Shown one piece after another: positions 38,320 through 49,049 of a stretch of DNA of 64,000 nt. Made by a program: the position numbers and the translations under genes. A model generated the notes under the pieces. The model worked only from the letters and a program-made list of their open reading frames with translations. It had not been told where the DNA came from and did not search any database. The DNA is from Symsagittifera roscoffensis. Its lineage: Eukaryota > Xenacoelomorpha > Acoela > Convolutidae. Location of the stretch: assembly GCF_963678635.1 (NCBI RefSeq), contig NC_087063.1, positions 57,978,759 through 58,042,758 of the forward strand, given 5' to 3'. Position 1 is the stretch's first letter. Each line of letters opens with the position of its first letter.

Positions 38320-38640
38320 TTTTGGGTGACGTTGATTCTTCACTGCTTCCCAAAACAGGGGACAGTCTATCCTGAAGTGGCCCTCTTGATTGCAGAAAAA
38401 ACACTTCGCGTCTATTTTGATGATCAAGCCACTGTAAAACTCGTCTTCTTCATCAGGTGCATATCACAAGCTTTTCATGCCTTGTTTGTAAGTGGTGCAA
38501 TCCGCTACGTGATGATCTGCCGAGCCACAATTCGCACACGACCTTTGTTTGTCCATGACATATCTAGGCTTGTACCATGTCGAACTTTGTTGTTGGCTCC
38601 TCCCTTGCATGTTTCTGATTTCCGAAGAAGATTACTTTTT
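38320..38640 (-). pseudogene. Zinc knuckles of element A (Cys/His intact)
   Basis: Minus-strand codons give QRSCANCGSADHHVADCTTYKQ (C-x2-C-x4-H-x4-C) and AKCFFCNQEGHFRIDCPLFW (same spacing). Both knuckles are complete here, in contrast to the + element. Frame interruptions lie between them. Confidence 0.7.
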
Positions 38641-38793
38641 CAGTTTCACTAACATGTGCTCACTGGACTTCTGTCTCATCTCCTCTGGTTTTGGTGCATT
38701 ATATTTTGATAGCGTATAGTATGTTGCGAACATCGTTCTCAAGTCGTCGCTTTTCACCCCATCTATAAGCTTTGAAGCGATGCTAAAGTTTCT

Positions 38794-39576
38794 TCAGTTA
38801 GATGATTCTTCTGGACCGCTCCTTCTTCTCAAGCTCTTAAGATCATCGAGAAATCGATCAATTGATTCATCGTCTCTGTGTCTCTTTTTCTCAAATCTCA
38901 TCATTGCTTGATGTCGCTTCATTGCTGATCCGAATTGATTCAACAGTATTTCGAAAACTTTTTCTGCAGTATCACGTTCCTCTTCCTTTTTGGCTACCAC
39001 GCCATTTAGTGTCTCCAGGTTGCTTAATATTGCTGTGCAAGCATGTCTTTCATCATTGAGAATGTCTTGCTCAAAATGCAGTCTCATTACCTCAACCCAG
39101 GTATCTATGCAACCATCTAAACCGTCTTTGAATTCTTTCGGTTTACTGAAGGTCTTTCTGGATTTACCTCCTCCTCTATAAGTTGAGTCCGTATTTCTTG
39201 TGGCTAACGCTTCAAGTGTCCTGTTCATCTTTTCCCAAGTACTTGCCCATGTCATGGCATCAGGTGTTATACTCGTGTGTGCACTTGAATCCCTTGATAT
39301 CCTTGTCGTGTTTGAGGATTCCCCTCTCGTAACTGGTTTGGTCATCCCTGACGCTATGCTGTTGTTGATCCGGGGTAATGAGGTAGACTGATGTTTCTTG
39401 CGTTGCGGTTCCACAAAATCGACCCTTGTTCCAGGTTGCTCTTCTGCTTTATCTGCTTTACTGTTTTCTCCTGAGCAATAGAGTTTCTCAAAAGTGCATC
39501 CAACTTCGATTGTATTGCACAATAACGTTCTGCAAGGTCCCTGCTCATTGTGTTCATTCTCGTCTCTAGATTCCAC
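38794..39576 (-). CDS. gag: gag capsid-like domain, second tandem copy (element A)
   Basis: 260 aa. The N-terminal part is frameshifted relative to the upstream coiled coil, then TRVDFVEPQRKKHQSTSLP, DAMTWASTWEKMNRTLEALATRNTDS, SRKTFSKPKEFKDGLDGCIDTWVEVMRLHFEQD, ILLNQFGSAMKRHQAMMRFEKKRHRDDESIDRFLDDLKSLRRRSGPEESSN. It is followed by the natural capsid end and knuckles, so this is the copy in the ancestral position. Coiled-coil frames 39827-39603 and 39590-39354 precede it. Confidence 0.75.
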   Translation of the reverse strand: MESRDENEHNEQGPCRTLLCNTIEVGCTFEKLYCSGENSKADKAEEQPGTRVDFVEPQRKKHQSTSLPRINNSIASGMTKPVTRGESSNTTRISRDSSAHTSITPDAMTWASTWEKMNRTLEALATRNTDSTYRGGGKSRKTFSKPKEFKDGLDGCIDTWVEVMRLHFEQDILNDERHACTAILSNLETLNGVVAKKEEERDTAEKVFEILLNQFGSAMKRHQAMMRFEKKRHRDDESIDRFLDDLKSLRRRSGPEESSN

Positions 39577-41459
39577 AACTTGTCATTCACAGTATCATAC
39601 CGTTACTTTATCTCCTCCATAACTTTTTTGATATGTTTCTCTCGCTCCTTAGCTGTTGTATCCATTTTGTCCGCCATCTGTTGTAGCTTCTCTTCAGTGG
39701 CCCTTGCCAGGACAAAGTAGTTATCTAGGTATTCACTCTTGTTATGTCGAAATTCATTCTCCAATTCCTGGCGGTCTTCCTCGCCGCACTTTAGCTTTTT
39801 GTCTATCCGTTCCATTCTTGTCATCAAGTCACCCAGCTCAACTAAAGATACTTTTGACTCTGTCGCTCGCTCATTTTGGTGACCCGTTGTTCCTTCTGTG
39901 ACTTGCTCCTTCTCCTGGTTACTTTTCGTTGTTATCGCGGAAACCGTACCAAGAATTTTTTGCTTTTTTCAGTCACTGTTGTTACCTCCTCTTTTTCTCT
40001 CAGTTTCTTTCCAACCATTGCCGCCAATTTCTTTGTGAACGGTGATCTCTTCGTTTGTGAGTCGTATTTTATTGTTTCTGGCGCATTGTTGGTGTTTTCG
40101 TGCCCATTACCTATGGGGGAGAACTCTATTTTCTTTGTTCTTCTCATGCTCTTAAGATCATCCAGAAATCGATCAATTGATTCATCGTCTCTGTGTCTCT
40201 TTTTCTCAAATCTCATCATTGCTTGATGTCGCTTCATTGCTGATCCGAATTGATTCAACAGTATTTCGAAAGCTTTGTCTGCAGTATCACGTTCCTCTTC
40301 CTTTTTGGCTACCACGCCATTTAGTGTCTCCAGGTTGCTTAATATTGCTGTGCAAGCATGTCTTTCATCATTGAGAATGTCTTGCTCAAGATGCAGTCTC
40401 ATTACCTCAACCCAGGTATCTATGAAACCATCTAAACCGTCTTTGAATTCTTTCGGTTTACTGAAGGTCTTTCTGGATTTACCTCCTCCTCTGTAAGTTG
40501 AGTCCGTATTTCTTGTGGCTAACGCTTCAAGTGTCCTGTTCATCTTTTCCCAAGTACTTGCCCATGTCATGGCATCAGGTGTTATACTCGTGTGTGCACT
40601 TGAATCCCTTGATATCCTTGTCGTGTTTGAGGATTCCCCTCTCGTAACTGGTTTGGTCATCCCTGACGCTATGCTGTTGTTGATCCGGGGTAATGAGGTA
40701 GACTGATGTTTCTTGCGTTGCGGTTCCACAAAATCGACCCTTGTTCCAGGTTGCTCTTCTGCTTTATCTGCTTTACTGTTTTCTCCTGAGCAATAGAGTT
40801 TCTCAAAAGTGCATCCAACTTCGATTGTATTGCACAATAACGTTCTGCATGGTCCCTGCTCATTGTGTTCATTCTCGTCTCTAGATTCCACAACTTGTCA
40901 TTCACAGTATCATACCGTTACTTTATCTCCTCCATAACTTTTTTGGTATGTTTCTCTCGCTCCTTAGCTGTTGTATCCATTTTGTCCGCCATCTGTTGTA
41001 GCTTCTCTTCAGTGGCCCTTGCCAGGACAAAGTAGTTATCTAGGTATTCACTCTTGTTATGTCGAAATTCATTCTCCAATTCCTGGCGGTCTTCCTCGCC
41101 GCACTTTAGCTTTTTGTCTATCCGTTCCATTCTTGTCATCAAGTCACCCAGCTCAACAAAAGTACTTTTGACTCTGTCGCTCGCTCATTTTGGTGACCCG
41201 CTGTTCCTTCTGTGACTTGCTCCTTCTCCTGGTTACTTTTCGTTGTTATCGCGGAAACCGTACCAAAAATTTTGCTTTTTTCAGTCACTGTTGTTACCTC
41301 CTCTTTTTCTCTCAGTTTCTTTCCAACCATTGCCGCCAATTTCTTCGTGAACGATGATCTCTTCGTTTGTGAGTCGTATTTTATTGTTTCTGGCGCATTG
41401 TTGGTGTTTTCGTGCCCATTACCTATGGGGGAGAACTCTATTTTCTTTGTTACTGGCTC
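38830..41459 (-). repeat. 1,315-bp tandem duplication within gag (element A)
   Basis: Two direct copies, about 41459-40145 and 40144-38830, each running from TKKIEFSPIG to DDLKS(L/M)RR. Many frames recur at exactly 1,315 bp offset (for example 39200 and 40515, 39603 and 40918). The copies differ at very few bases, so the event is recent. Confidence 0.9.
39932..40891 (-). CDS. gag: gag capsid-like domain, first tandem copy, fused to a second gag start
   Basis: 319 aa. Residues up to DDLKSMRR are almost the same as 38794-39576, then the frame runs directly into TKKIEFSPIGNGHENTNNAPETIKYDSQ, which is gag N-terminal sequence. This is the junction of the 1,315-bp tandem duplication, at about 40144. 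The fused frame ends at 39932 in the acidic region. Coiled-coil frames 41142-40918 and 40905-40669 precede it. Confidence 0.78.
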   Translation of the reverse strand: MESRDENEHNEQGPCRTLLCNTIEVGCTFEKLYCSGENSKADKAEEQPGTRVDFVEPQRKKHQSTSLPRINNSIASGMTKPVTRGESSNTTRISRDSSAHTSITPDAMTWASTWEKMNRTLEALATRNTDSTYRGGGKSRKTFSKPKEFKDGLDGFIDTWVEVMRLHLEQDILNDERHACTAILSNLETLNGVVAKKEEERDTADKAFEILLNQFGSAMKRHQAMMRFEKKRHRDDESIDRFLDDLKSMRRTKKIEFSPIGNGHENTNNAPETIKYDSQTKRSPFTKKLAAMVGKKLREKEEVTTVTEKSKKFLVRFPR

Positions 41460-41621
41460 TTCTACATTCTGCATAGGTGCCGACTCCGTCGTTTTCCGTT
41501 CCATTCCATCTATGCTTTGCTCTGGCGCCTCATAGTTGATTTTGGCGATGGTTAAAGTCGTCTGATCAATTAGTCTTTTGCTCTTTGTTGCTTCTTGAGT
41601 TGACCATGTTAACTGAAACAT
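41139..41621 (-). CDS. gag N-terminal region of element A
   Basis: 160 aa. Basic start region with a frameshift (TQEATKSKRLIDQTT), then MERKTTESAPMQNVEEPVTKKIEFSPIGNGHENTNN, KKLREKEEVTTVTEKSKIFGTVSAITTKSNQEKEQVTEG. Matches 15300-15720 of the + element. It ends at a shift just before the coiled coil (MTRMERIDKKLKCGEEDRQEL). Confidence 0.65.
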   Translation of the reverse strand: MFQLTWSTQEATKSKRLIDQTTLTIAKINYEAPEQSIDGMERKTTESAPMQNVEEPVTKKIEFSPIGNGHENTNNAPETIKYDSQTKRSSFTKKLAAMVGKKLREKEEVTTVTEKSKIFGTVSAITTKSNQEKEQVTEGTAGHQNERATESKVLLLSWVT

Positions 41622-41814
41622 TTTTTCTCATTACTCACGGGATTGGGGATGTTTGTGTCGACTATTGGTTTAGCTTAAGTCCTACCCATTTTTTTCTGGT
41701 AACGACACTTTTGTTCTTTTACAGGCCAACACTTTTTCACAGTCTGAATGTCAGTTTGTTTATCCCAATTTCCTTCCCTAGTATTTTAGAAACCTTAAAT
41801 CATGTGTCTTGACC

Positions 41815-42440
41815 CTTCTCCGAAGTGTTAGAACCCTTAGCTCAAGTATTGGGACCCTTAGCCGAAATGTTGGGGCACTTAGCTCAAGTGTTGAGACCCT
41901 TCGCCAAAGTGTTGGGACCCTTCGCTAGAGTGTTGGGACCCTTCGCCCCTTCGCTAAAATATTGGGACCCTTCGCCAATGTGTTGGGATCCTTCGCTGAA
42001 GTGTTGGGACCCTTCGCTGAAGTGTTGGGAGCCTTCGCTGAAGTGTTGGGACCGTTCGCTAAAGTGTTGGGACCCTTGACCAAAGTGTCGGGACCCTTCG
42101 ACAAAGTGTTGGGACCCTTCGACAAAATTTTGGGACCCTTTGACCAAGTGTTCGCACCCTTCGCTAAAGTGTTGGGACCCTTCGCTAAAGTCTTGAGGCA
42201 TTTTCGCTAAAGTGTTGGAACCCTTCGATAAAGTGTTGGGACCCTTCGCTAAAGTGTTGGGACTCTTCGACAAAGTGTTGGAACCCTTCGCTAAAGTGTT
42301 GGGACCCTTAAATTGCTAACCCAGGACTCAAGTGTTGGGACCCTTAAACTGCTATCCCACGACTCAAGTGTTGGGACCCTTAAAATGGTATCCCAGGACT
42401 CAATTGTTGAGACCCTTAAATCACTATCCCACAACTGCCA
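41815..42440 (-). repeat. Leader minisatellite of element A (21-bp and 36-bp monomers)
   Basis: On the + strand about 22 monomers of the form GGGACCCTTCGCTAAAGTGTT (21 bp) from 41820 to 42310, then four monomers of about 36 bp (GGGACCCTTAAACTGCTATC and CCAGGACTCAAGTGTT) to 42440. On the element's own sense strand the monomer reads AACACTTTAGCGAAGGGTCCC. No spacers. Both periods are multiples of three, which keeps frames open; I do not call these coding. Confidence 0.9.
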
Positions 42441-43953
42441 CAAAAACTCTTGTTACTTCCTACAATACCGTGGCTCGGGTGTTTGGAAACTTTATCCACT
42501 ATCTCAGCACCACTTCGGAACTCGTGTGTAGAATTTCCCCGTACCTTAACTCGAGTGTTGGGATGATCAATCCAATATCCCGGTACCACCTCTAGAGCTC
42601 GTGTAAAAAGTCCCCCAAAACCCTATTCTGTTAACCAAATTTTATTGAGTTTTCCCGAAATTCCCTTTCTTTCTTAAATCCAATGCAAGTCAAAATACAA
42701 CTCGTTTTTATGTCTTCTTGTGGTTGCAGATGCACCAATGCTGCTAAAAAAAATACTGAAAACCGAAAACAGTAAAAGCCAGCTAAGAAAAAAAATAAAA
42801 ACAGGAAAAAATCAATGTACCCAAAATGCAAAGGTGTCAAGGGCCGTCTTTCGAAAAAAAATGTCTGTTACCTGACTGTCTCGCACTTTTCCTCCCCCCA
42901 ATTAACGTTCTTATGGGGCGTTCCCTTGTTGGGTTTCAAAAACCGTCTATTTCAAGTATCCTACCTCAATTCGAGTTTATTACCAGGTTCATCTGCGTTC
43001 GAACTCTTGTCCTGGGTCTGTAAGATCGTTCCGGACTCTAGTCTATCTAGTGTAACTAAATCGACGATATCAATTGTATAGTTACTGTAAGGAAGCCCCC
43101 CTTTTTACAATTTCCAACCACCAGCCTCTATCTTAAACAGCCCCCCATTTACGCCAAAAATACCCTAAGCGCGATGGGTGCTAAACCTCTCAAGAGAAAG
43201 TCCGTAGAACCTGTTTACAGGTTCTGCTCAAGTAAAAACGTTTCCTCAAAACAGTGGGGACCCGCTTATCCACTTTTACACTTATCTCCTAAAGTATAAA
43301 GTAGGTTTTAACGATACTCCTTCGACCACACAGAACACCCTTGTGATCCCTTCTCACTGCTGTACTGCTCTGATCACGCTGCTGGTAGTCTTTTCCCAGT
43401 CGCGTGTCCTGAGAACCAGTTGGCCACTTGCCTGGTCACCTGTTCCAGTCAAATATTACAGTGGTCCTCTGAGGTTGCAAGGCTATCTGAAAACCCTTTC
43501 AACGCCCCCAACTCGGGCACCTGCTTAACGTTGCTGATTTGATCGAGACGATGGGTATTATTGAAAACTGTATGAGTATACTATTTTAATTAATATAAAG
43601 GTCTGATCCACCTGATCTGAAAACCAAAAACCCTGTCTTTTTTGATTTTTTTACCGTTTTTTGCTCCCATTTTTAACCTTTCCATTTTTTTGTTTTGATT
43701 TTTGTCTTCTAATCGTTTTTTTGTCCCTCTAGTGGCCCCCTTTCTCGGTTAGCTAGGCCTCGTTTCGGAAAGCGCACCGGGAAATTTTCTCGAGTTTTCT
43801 TAAAAAACTATCACGGTACAACCAGAAGGTGGACGCGTTCCCGTTGAACCAAACCACCGGTACTCTAGCATGGTTATGTAGCCCGGAGCTGCGTCAAGTG
43901 GGTTCGATCCCGTAGTCTTGATGTCGTAAAAACATCCAGGAGCGCCATAATAA
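42441..43953 (-). other. 5' leader of element A, noncoding, with primer site at 43933-43947
   Basis: Collinear (minus) with the + element leader 10604-12240. It includes the CTCAAGAG...GTTTCCTCAAAACAG block at 43180-43255 and the sequence around 42895-42960. The primer-site candidate TGGCGCTCCTGGATG is at 43933-43947, 7 nt inside the LTR end. It carries one copy of the 160-bp unit duplicated in the + element. Confidence 0.65.
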
Positions 43954-44714
43954 GTAACAGTCGCCTACTTAAGTCGCATATGGGGCTAACACAAGGCTAC
44001 TACAAAATACCCCCCACTCTAGAAATAAGAACGCCCCATCATGGTCAGGTCTTAAAATACCTAAAACACGCAAACGCCCTTAAGACAGGTTCGGAACTCA
44101 GGCATACTTTTAGTTTTTTTTGGACAGTGGACCCTTGATCCATTTCAGTTGGATCAACCTAAAAAATGCCTTATCTCAACATTAACACATAAAATATACT
44201 CAAAAACTTTAAATTAGGTACTCACATACCGAACCGACCTCTAAAATTAAATAAAAAAATTGGTAAAATAACTGTAGAGTTGATTTAAGATAGTTAAGTC
44301 TAACTCGAGAAGTTTGAATAAATAAGTTTGAACTCAACAAGTTTTTCTTTCTAGACCATTGGGCAGCTTCAGCTGTCCACCTTTCCACTCAAGTGTCACT
44401 CTCGTCCAATTGATCGTTCTTCGCTATCGCTCTTACTGAATTCTTGACTTCCTATCGGGAACAAGATGGCTCTACTCGTGTCGCATAATTCTGGTAAAAT
44501 TGCGAAGAGCAACTTTACTCTCGTGTTTTCTAGCAACTTTTCCGCAATTATCACTCGAATCTTCTGTCTGACTTTTTTTCGTATTTTCAGTTGTCGCGAA
44601 AAACTCGAACACGATAGGTTCAATTCAAAATTTTGAAAAAAAAATTGTGTCCCCAGAAATCAAGGTTAAACGTTCAACTCAAGGTCAAACTTCCAAATAT
44701 GACCGACTGGAACA
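43954..44714 (-). repeat. 5' LTR of element A
   Basis: 761 bp on the minus strand, starting TGTTCCAGTCGGTCATATTT and ending GACTGTTACT. Aligns to the + element 5' LTR along its length with many substitutions, including the region missing from the + 3' LTR. The terminal CA has changed to CT. Confidence 0.78.
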
Positions 44715-45479
44715 TGGTCCTTTAACACTAAGTCATCACTCTTTTTGGGCTAACGGCTAGAAGACACAGATTAACTTAGTTACTTGTAAAATAGTGAGCT
44801 CATTGCTGGGTCTCAGTCTCCCAGACTACGAGGTCACTCCCAAAAACAGGGCTACTACTTATTATCATATTACGATTGTTTTTGTTCAGTAGACAAAATC
44901 ATCATATCCATCGGAGATGGATCAACCCTTTCACTCAACTCCTAGCTTCTCATTATCTGAAAACGACTTTTAATGTTATTTGATTCAATTCAGGTCATAT
45001 CCGGAAGCTAAAAGTTGTTAAAGTGCAGTTTCAGGTTCGTCCCGAGACCCTTCCGGATTCTGTAATCCGGACGAAGAGCGGTCTTGTCGTCCTTCTGGAA
45101 GGGTGGTAAAACCCTCCCGATACCCCTACGAATTTTTGGGAATTGCTCGGTAACGATTGTACAGCTACAATAGTTATAATTTGGACAGTCTCGGTCGTAA
45201 CTTCAATAAAGTTCTCAAGTTTTTTTTCTACTATCGAGAGTCAATGTTGCCGTTTTTTTTAGCAAAAATTGGTCTGTTCCGATTTTCGTGGTTTTCAGTG
45301 TTCGCGAAATCTCAAGGTTGTGACGTGTCTTTAGTTTCAAACGAGTTCTTAAAAAAATAATTTGTCACTTCAAATTAACCTCTCCCAATTCGACAAACTG
45401 CACGATAAGGACTGTTAATCCATCGAAGTTAGCAATTTTCTCACTCGGCTGCTCTTATAAAGCTTCGATATTGCCATGC
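44715..45479. other. Unassigned 765-base stretch
   Basis: Outer flank of element A's LTR. No conserved frame. It contains a perfect short hairpin, TCCGGATT-CTGT-AATCCGGA, at 45052-45071. Could be host DNA or the far end of the LINE fragment at 45480-46125. Confidence 0.45.
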
Positions 45480-46125
45480 GTTTTGGCGCTATTCTGATCG
45501 AAGATCACAAATCAAAGATCTTTTTGTTCGGTTGTTTCAAAAAGCTGTTTTGAATTCAACGTGAAGTCATGCTTTACGTCTCCTTTTGGTTTTTTTTGGT
45601 AAGATATAATCTTTACCCTCATTTAATTTCGCTTTTGAGCACCAACCTTCCACTTTCCACAGATCTTCCTATATCTTTTCTGGCATCGCAGTTACAAGCT
45701 TGAAATCATCCGCATAACCGAACGCTTGTCATTTTGTCATTTTTTTCGGTAAGTGGTTCACATATATTATGAAAAACAGCGAGCCGAGAAAGGAACCTTG
45801 AGGTACACCACTAGTGACAGGTACTGTTTCAGAAATGCAGTCATTTACTCAACATGAAGTTGGCGGTCAGATAAGTTACTAGTAACTATTTAAAAAAACC
45901 TCCAATGTCTAAATTTTCAAATTTTTGGAGCAACAAGTCGTGTGGAACACTATCAAAAGCTCGTGCAACACAAAATGTTAGTTTTACTTTTCATCGTTTT
46001 TTTTTTGGATAGGAGGTTTAAAAACAAAAGTAGTTGTGTAAAAACTGACCGATGTCTTCGAAATCCGTGTTGCGATTGGCCTAGTTGCTATTCAGAATGT
46101 GATACAATTCATCAAAAATATGTTT
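45480..46125 (-). pseudogene. LINE reverse transcriptase palm fragment
   Basis: Minus strand: CVARAFDSVPHDLLLQKFENLDIGGFF (RT motif A, catalytic Asp, about 45970-45890), TSGVPQGSFLGSLFFIIYVNHL (motif B, about 45820-45755), GYADDFKLVTAMPEKI (motif C with YADD, about 45715-45670), then EDLWKVEGWC. The order and spacing are those of a non-LTR RT. Stops and shifts between motifs make it dead. It abuts the truncated 3' end of element B. Confidence 0.8.
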
Positions 46126-46171
46126 TTCCAGGACTTTTTTTCTGGTGCCTCGCATCATTTATTTTTCTCAT

Positions 46172-46599
46172 TTACCTCGCACGCTGGCTCCGCAAGCAGA
46201 TACTCGAGTCCTTCCATGTTCTGCGGTACGCACCAGTCTTCAGGTGTTGGGAGTGAGGTTTCAGATTTTCATGGTGCGCCGCACGTTCTAAGCTCAAGCG
46301 ATAGAACCGACCCTGCTGGTGCACTTCAGTTATTATGAACGGCCCTCTCTCCTTTTCTTTAGTAGCTTTTTTGTCCCTTTTTGAGGTGCGACTTTCCGAA
46401 ACACCCATACATATTGTCCCACAGCATATGGCTTCGACTGAAGTATTTTCTCATCATACTTCCTTCGTTGTCTCATCTGTGCTTGTGCCGTATTGCTTCT
46501 CCACAGCTCATTCAACTCTTGTTGTCTCTTAACTATGATATGCTTGAGGCGATGTCTTCTGTCCTTCATATTTCGGGTAGAAGAACGTCAGGGGCATTG

Positions 46600-46648
<49 letters not shown>

Positions 46649-46770
46649 GTTAACATCATGATAGGACTAATACCCGTTGTTGAATGTTGCGTGCTGTTGT
46701 ACGCTACAACCACTTGCGGCAGATATTTGTCCCAGTCTGTCATATAACTCGAGCAATAAACCCTCAGCAT
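46172..46770 (-). pseudogene. Integrase C-terminal half of element B
   Basis: Frames 46770-46588 (YMTDWDKYLPQVVVAYNSTQHSTTGISPIMMLTG, then the Arg-Glu run), 46569-46333 (QQELNELWRSNTAQAQMRQRRKYDEKILQSKPYAVGQYVWVFRKVAP) and 46408-46172 (KERGPFIITEVHQQGRFYRLSLERAAHHENLKPH). The GPF block marks the C-terminal domain lost in the + element. The interrupted microsatellite shifts the frame. Confidence 0.72.
46600..46644 (-). repeat. (GA)n microsatellite inside integrase (element B)
   Basis: CT repeat on the + strand with one CTT interruption near 46617. Same position as the run in element A, but here it changes the frame. Confidence 0.92.
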
Positions 46771-46904
46771 GTTTACTAGCGTTCTATTTTGCCTCTCTAC
46801 GATTCAATTCGTCTGTCGGTGGATGGTAGGCCGTCAAATGTGCTTGTGCAATGTGGGATCCTCCCAGGAGTTCTTTTGTTAGGTCCACAATGAAGGCTTT
46901 CCCA

Positions 46905-47548
46905 TTAAGATTGGAAGGTCATCGGACAACCATACCGTGATATCCAGTGCGTTATTAAGTGGTCGCAAGTTTCCTCTGCCGAGGCTGTCTGAAATGGTAG
47001 CGCTTGTGCCAGTTTCGTAAATTGATCATTGATTACCAGTATCTGGTTATACGCCGAATCTATCATGCAGATCTTTTGGTGGTCTATCTGCTTAACCTCG
47101 TTTCGTCGTTGAATTCTGAGCTTTCCACGGACTTGAGGGGGAACTTCCATTTTCTGGGGTCTTTCACTTGCAAACACAACATACATGCGTTCACCCATTT
47201 TTTACATGCCTTCCTCAACCCTGGCCTGTCCATTCGGTGTAAGACTCTTTGTTGCACCTTATATACCACCTGATGCCCCATTTGGTTGTGCGATCTGAAC
47301 AAAACCTCCGTTTGATAAAGCTGTGGTATTATGATGATATTATGTTTGTGTAGTATCTTCTCCTCGTCTCTTCTCCTGCAAGCCACCATGCCATCAGCTG
47401 TGTGATAGAGTAAGTCCTTTCGTTCTTTGTAGAACTGGCTCAAGATCTTATAGCTATTTTCTTCCAGGTCTCTTTTCTCTTTCACTCCCGTCGGGATCCA
47501 TTTGGAGAGACTGCTCTGCTTATCTTTTTGTCGTTTTTCTGTGCCCAT
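46905..47548 (-). pseudogene. Integrase HHCC and core start of element B
   Basis: Frame 47548-47084: LSKWIPTGVKEKRDLEENSYKILSQFYKERKDLLYHTADGMVACRRRDEEKILHKHNIII, RSHNQMGHQVVYKVQQR, CKKWVNACMLCLQ. Frame 47198-46905: KQIDHQKICMIDSAYNQILVINDQFTKLAQ, HLITHWISRYGCPMTFQS. Matches 21640-22180. One shift between them. Confidence 0.72.
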
Positions 47549-47638
47549 ATCAGATCTGATAGCCTTTACTTCGCTTTGACGTGCTCCTTCAGAGCCATCA
47601 TTTGTCCGTTCAGTTCTCCTGGATTGTGAATGTCGTCC

Positions 47639-48240
47639 CTAAGCTTGACGCACACTATCCTTCTCAAGACCGCCTTTCGTCCTCCGGTTCCAGATTTGTC
47701 CTGATGTTTGAGTTACATGAGAGTTCCCGAAAGGTTCTCTTGGTACTGCTATCATCTCTATCTCATCGCCTCCGTTCACGACATGATGCTCCAAGTTGTA
47801 TGTTCCGGACGAGGGATCAGTCTGCAATTCCCTGTCGCTATATCTCCTTTTCTCTTCAGCTAATATCATGCAGAGACTATCTTGTTCATCATCACTCTCC
47901 TCTGAACCTTCGTCCTATTCTTCTGACTCCCCGGACAAATTTTCCTCTTCACCATCACTCTCTGGTGTCGGCCACTCCCCGGACTCTTGATCTAGTGCAA
48001 GACATTCAACTTCTTCCTTAAACGTCACTTTCTCCCTTCGTAGCATCGTTCGCCTGAGTATGTCTTCCGGAATTTTCTCGACCATCGTCCGCACCACCTC
48101 CTTGTTCTCGAGTTCCCCGGCTTTCCTTGAGTCCCCATCACGTGTGACTCCACCATTTCCCTTATGGTGACTTCCGGTTTGTCATTGTCTCTGTTCGAGG
48201 CCTCGGGTTTTTCATCAGCCAGTTTCTCAAGCAATCTCAT
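47639..48240 (-). pseudogene. RNase H-integrase linker of element B
   Basis: Frames 48240-48025, 48097-47915 and 47869-47639: RLLEKLADEKPEASN, VEKIPEDILRRTMLRREKVTFKEEVE, LQTDPSSGTYNLEHHVVNGGDEIEMIAVPREPF. Same order as in the + element and A. Bases 48241-48590 hold shifted remains of the linker start. Confidence 0.62.
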
Positions 48241-48590
48241 TAAATCCTGCCCTAACGTCGCTTTTCCTGTATCTACTTCGTCCAGGTCGTAACTTTTCGC
48301 CTTCAGCGTCTCCCTGATTATCTTTGACTGAGCATTTTTTCTATTGGCATCCCGGATTTTCTCTTCAGTATTGTCTTTTCCTGATGCTCAGTCGGTAATT
48401 CAGAGTGGTCTTATATCGGTTTGCGTGATATGTCGAGCAGTCTCGTGAGCAGTAGGCTATCATACGTCTCCCTATACTGAGAAGCAATTTTTTTTAAATC
48501 TCCGGCCTATCAGCCTCCCTCTGTTCCTGCCTCTCTTGTAAATCCGTTTTGTTACTCAAGCTGTCGGCATTTTGGTGTTTGTTCCTCATT

Positions 48591-48980
48591 CTATGTTCGA
48601 TGATCAAAATGTAACCACCCAAGCGCACTATCCATCTCCAGATAAAGCTCTGATCCATTGAGTACATTTTCAGCTAATTGAGTGCCCTTTTGTCGACCCG
48701 TATTCTGAAAAGCTCGCTGCCCAGATATGCCCTGTAGTTTTCCCAAAAGGTGAAATTCGCGAACATTTCCGCTTTGGGTGCCCCGTACTTCATATCCGTG
48801 TCCCTCAAGACTTTGCTCCCGTATGCTATTGGTCTCAGGACTGTCTTCCCGTTCCATTACTGTTTTGATGGAGTATGTCACAGATCGCTACCACCGACGC
48901 TTCAGTGTCCAATACGTACATTTCCTTCTCTGTAGACATGTCCAGCACATGTTCTTTATACAGTTCCTTTTTTTTCTTTG
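48591..48980 (-). pseudogene. RNase H of element B
   Basis: Minus-strand sequence in shifting frames corresponds to 20190-20560 of the + element, including VLDTDASVVAI near 48905-48885 and LDGSELYLEMDSALGWLHF-region bases at 48600-48660. The long frame 48881-48591 is mostly out of frame. Dead copy. Confidence 0.55.
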
Positions 48981-49049
48981 AAACGACTCTTCTGCCGCGT
49001 TATTCTACGTGAATTCCTTGCCTTTATGCCTCATGAGTTGTTGTATCGG

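Larger units (their letters stand above)
31876..44714 (-). mobile_element. Element A, 5' LTR through pol, minus strand
   Basis: Read on the minus strand: LTR 44714-43954, primer site, leader, 21-bp and 36-bp arrays, duplicated gag, zinc knuckles, protease, RT, RNase H, linker, integrase with its C-terminal domain, and a pol tail down to 31876. It stops exactly at the outer end of the + element's 3' LTR. Same family as the + element, but the leader array is of another sequence type. ORF2 is absent here and probably continues at 6291-1. Confidence 0.82.
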
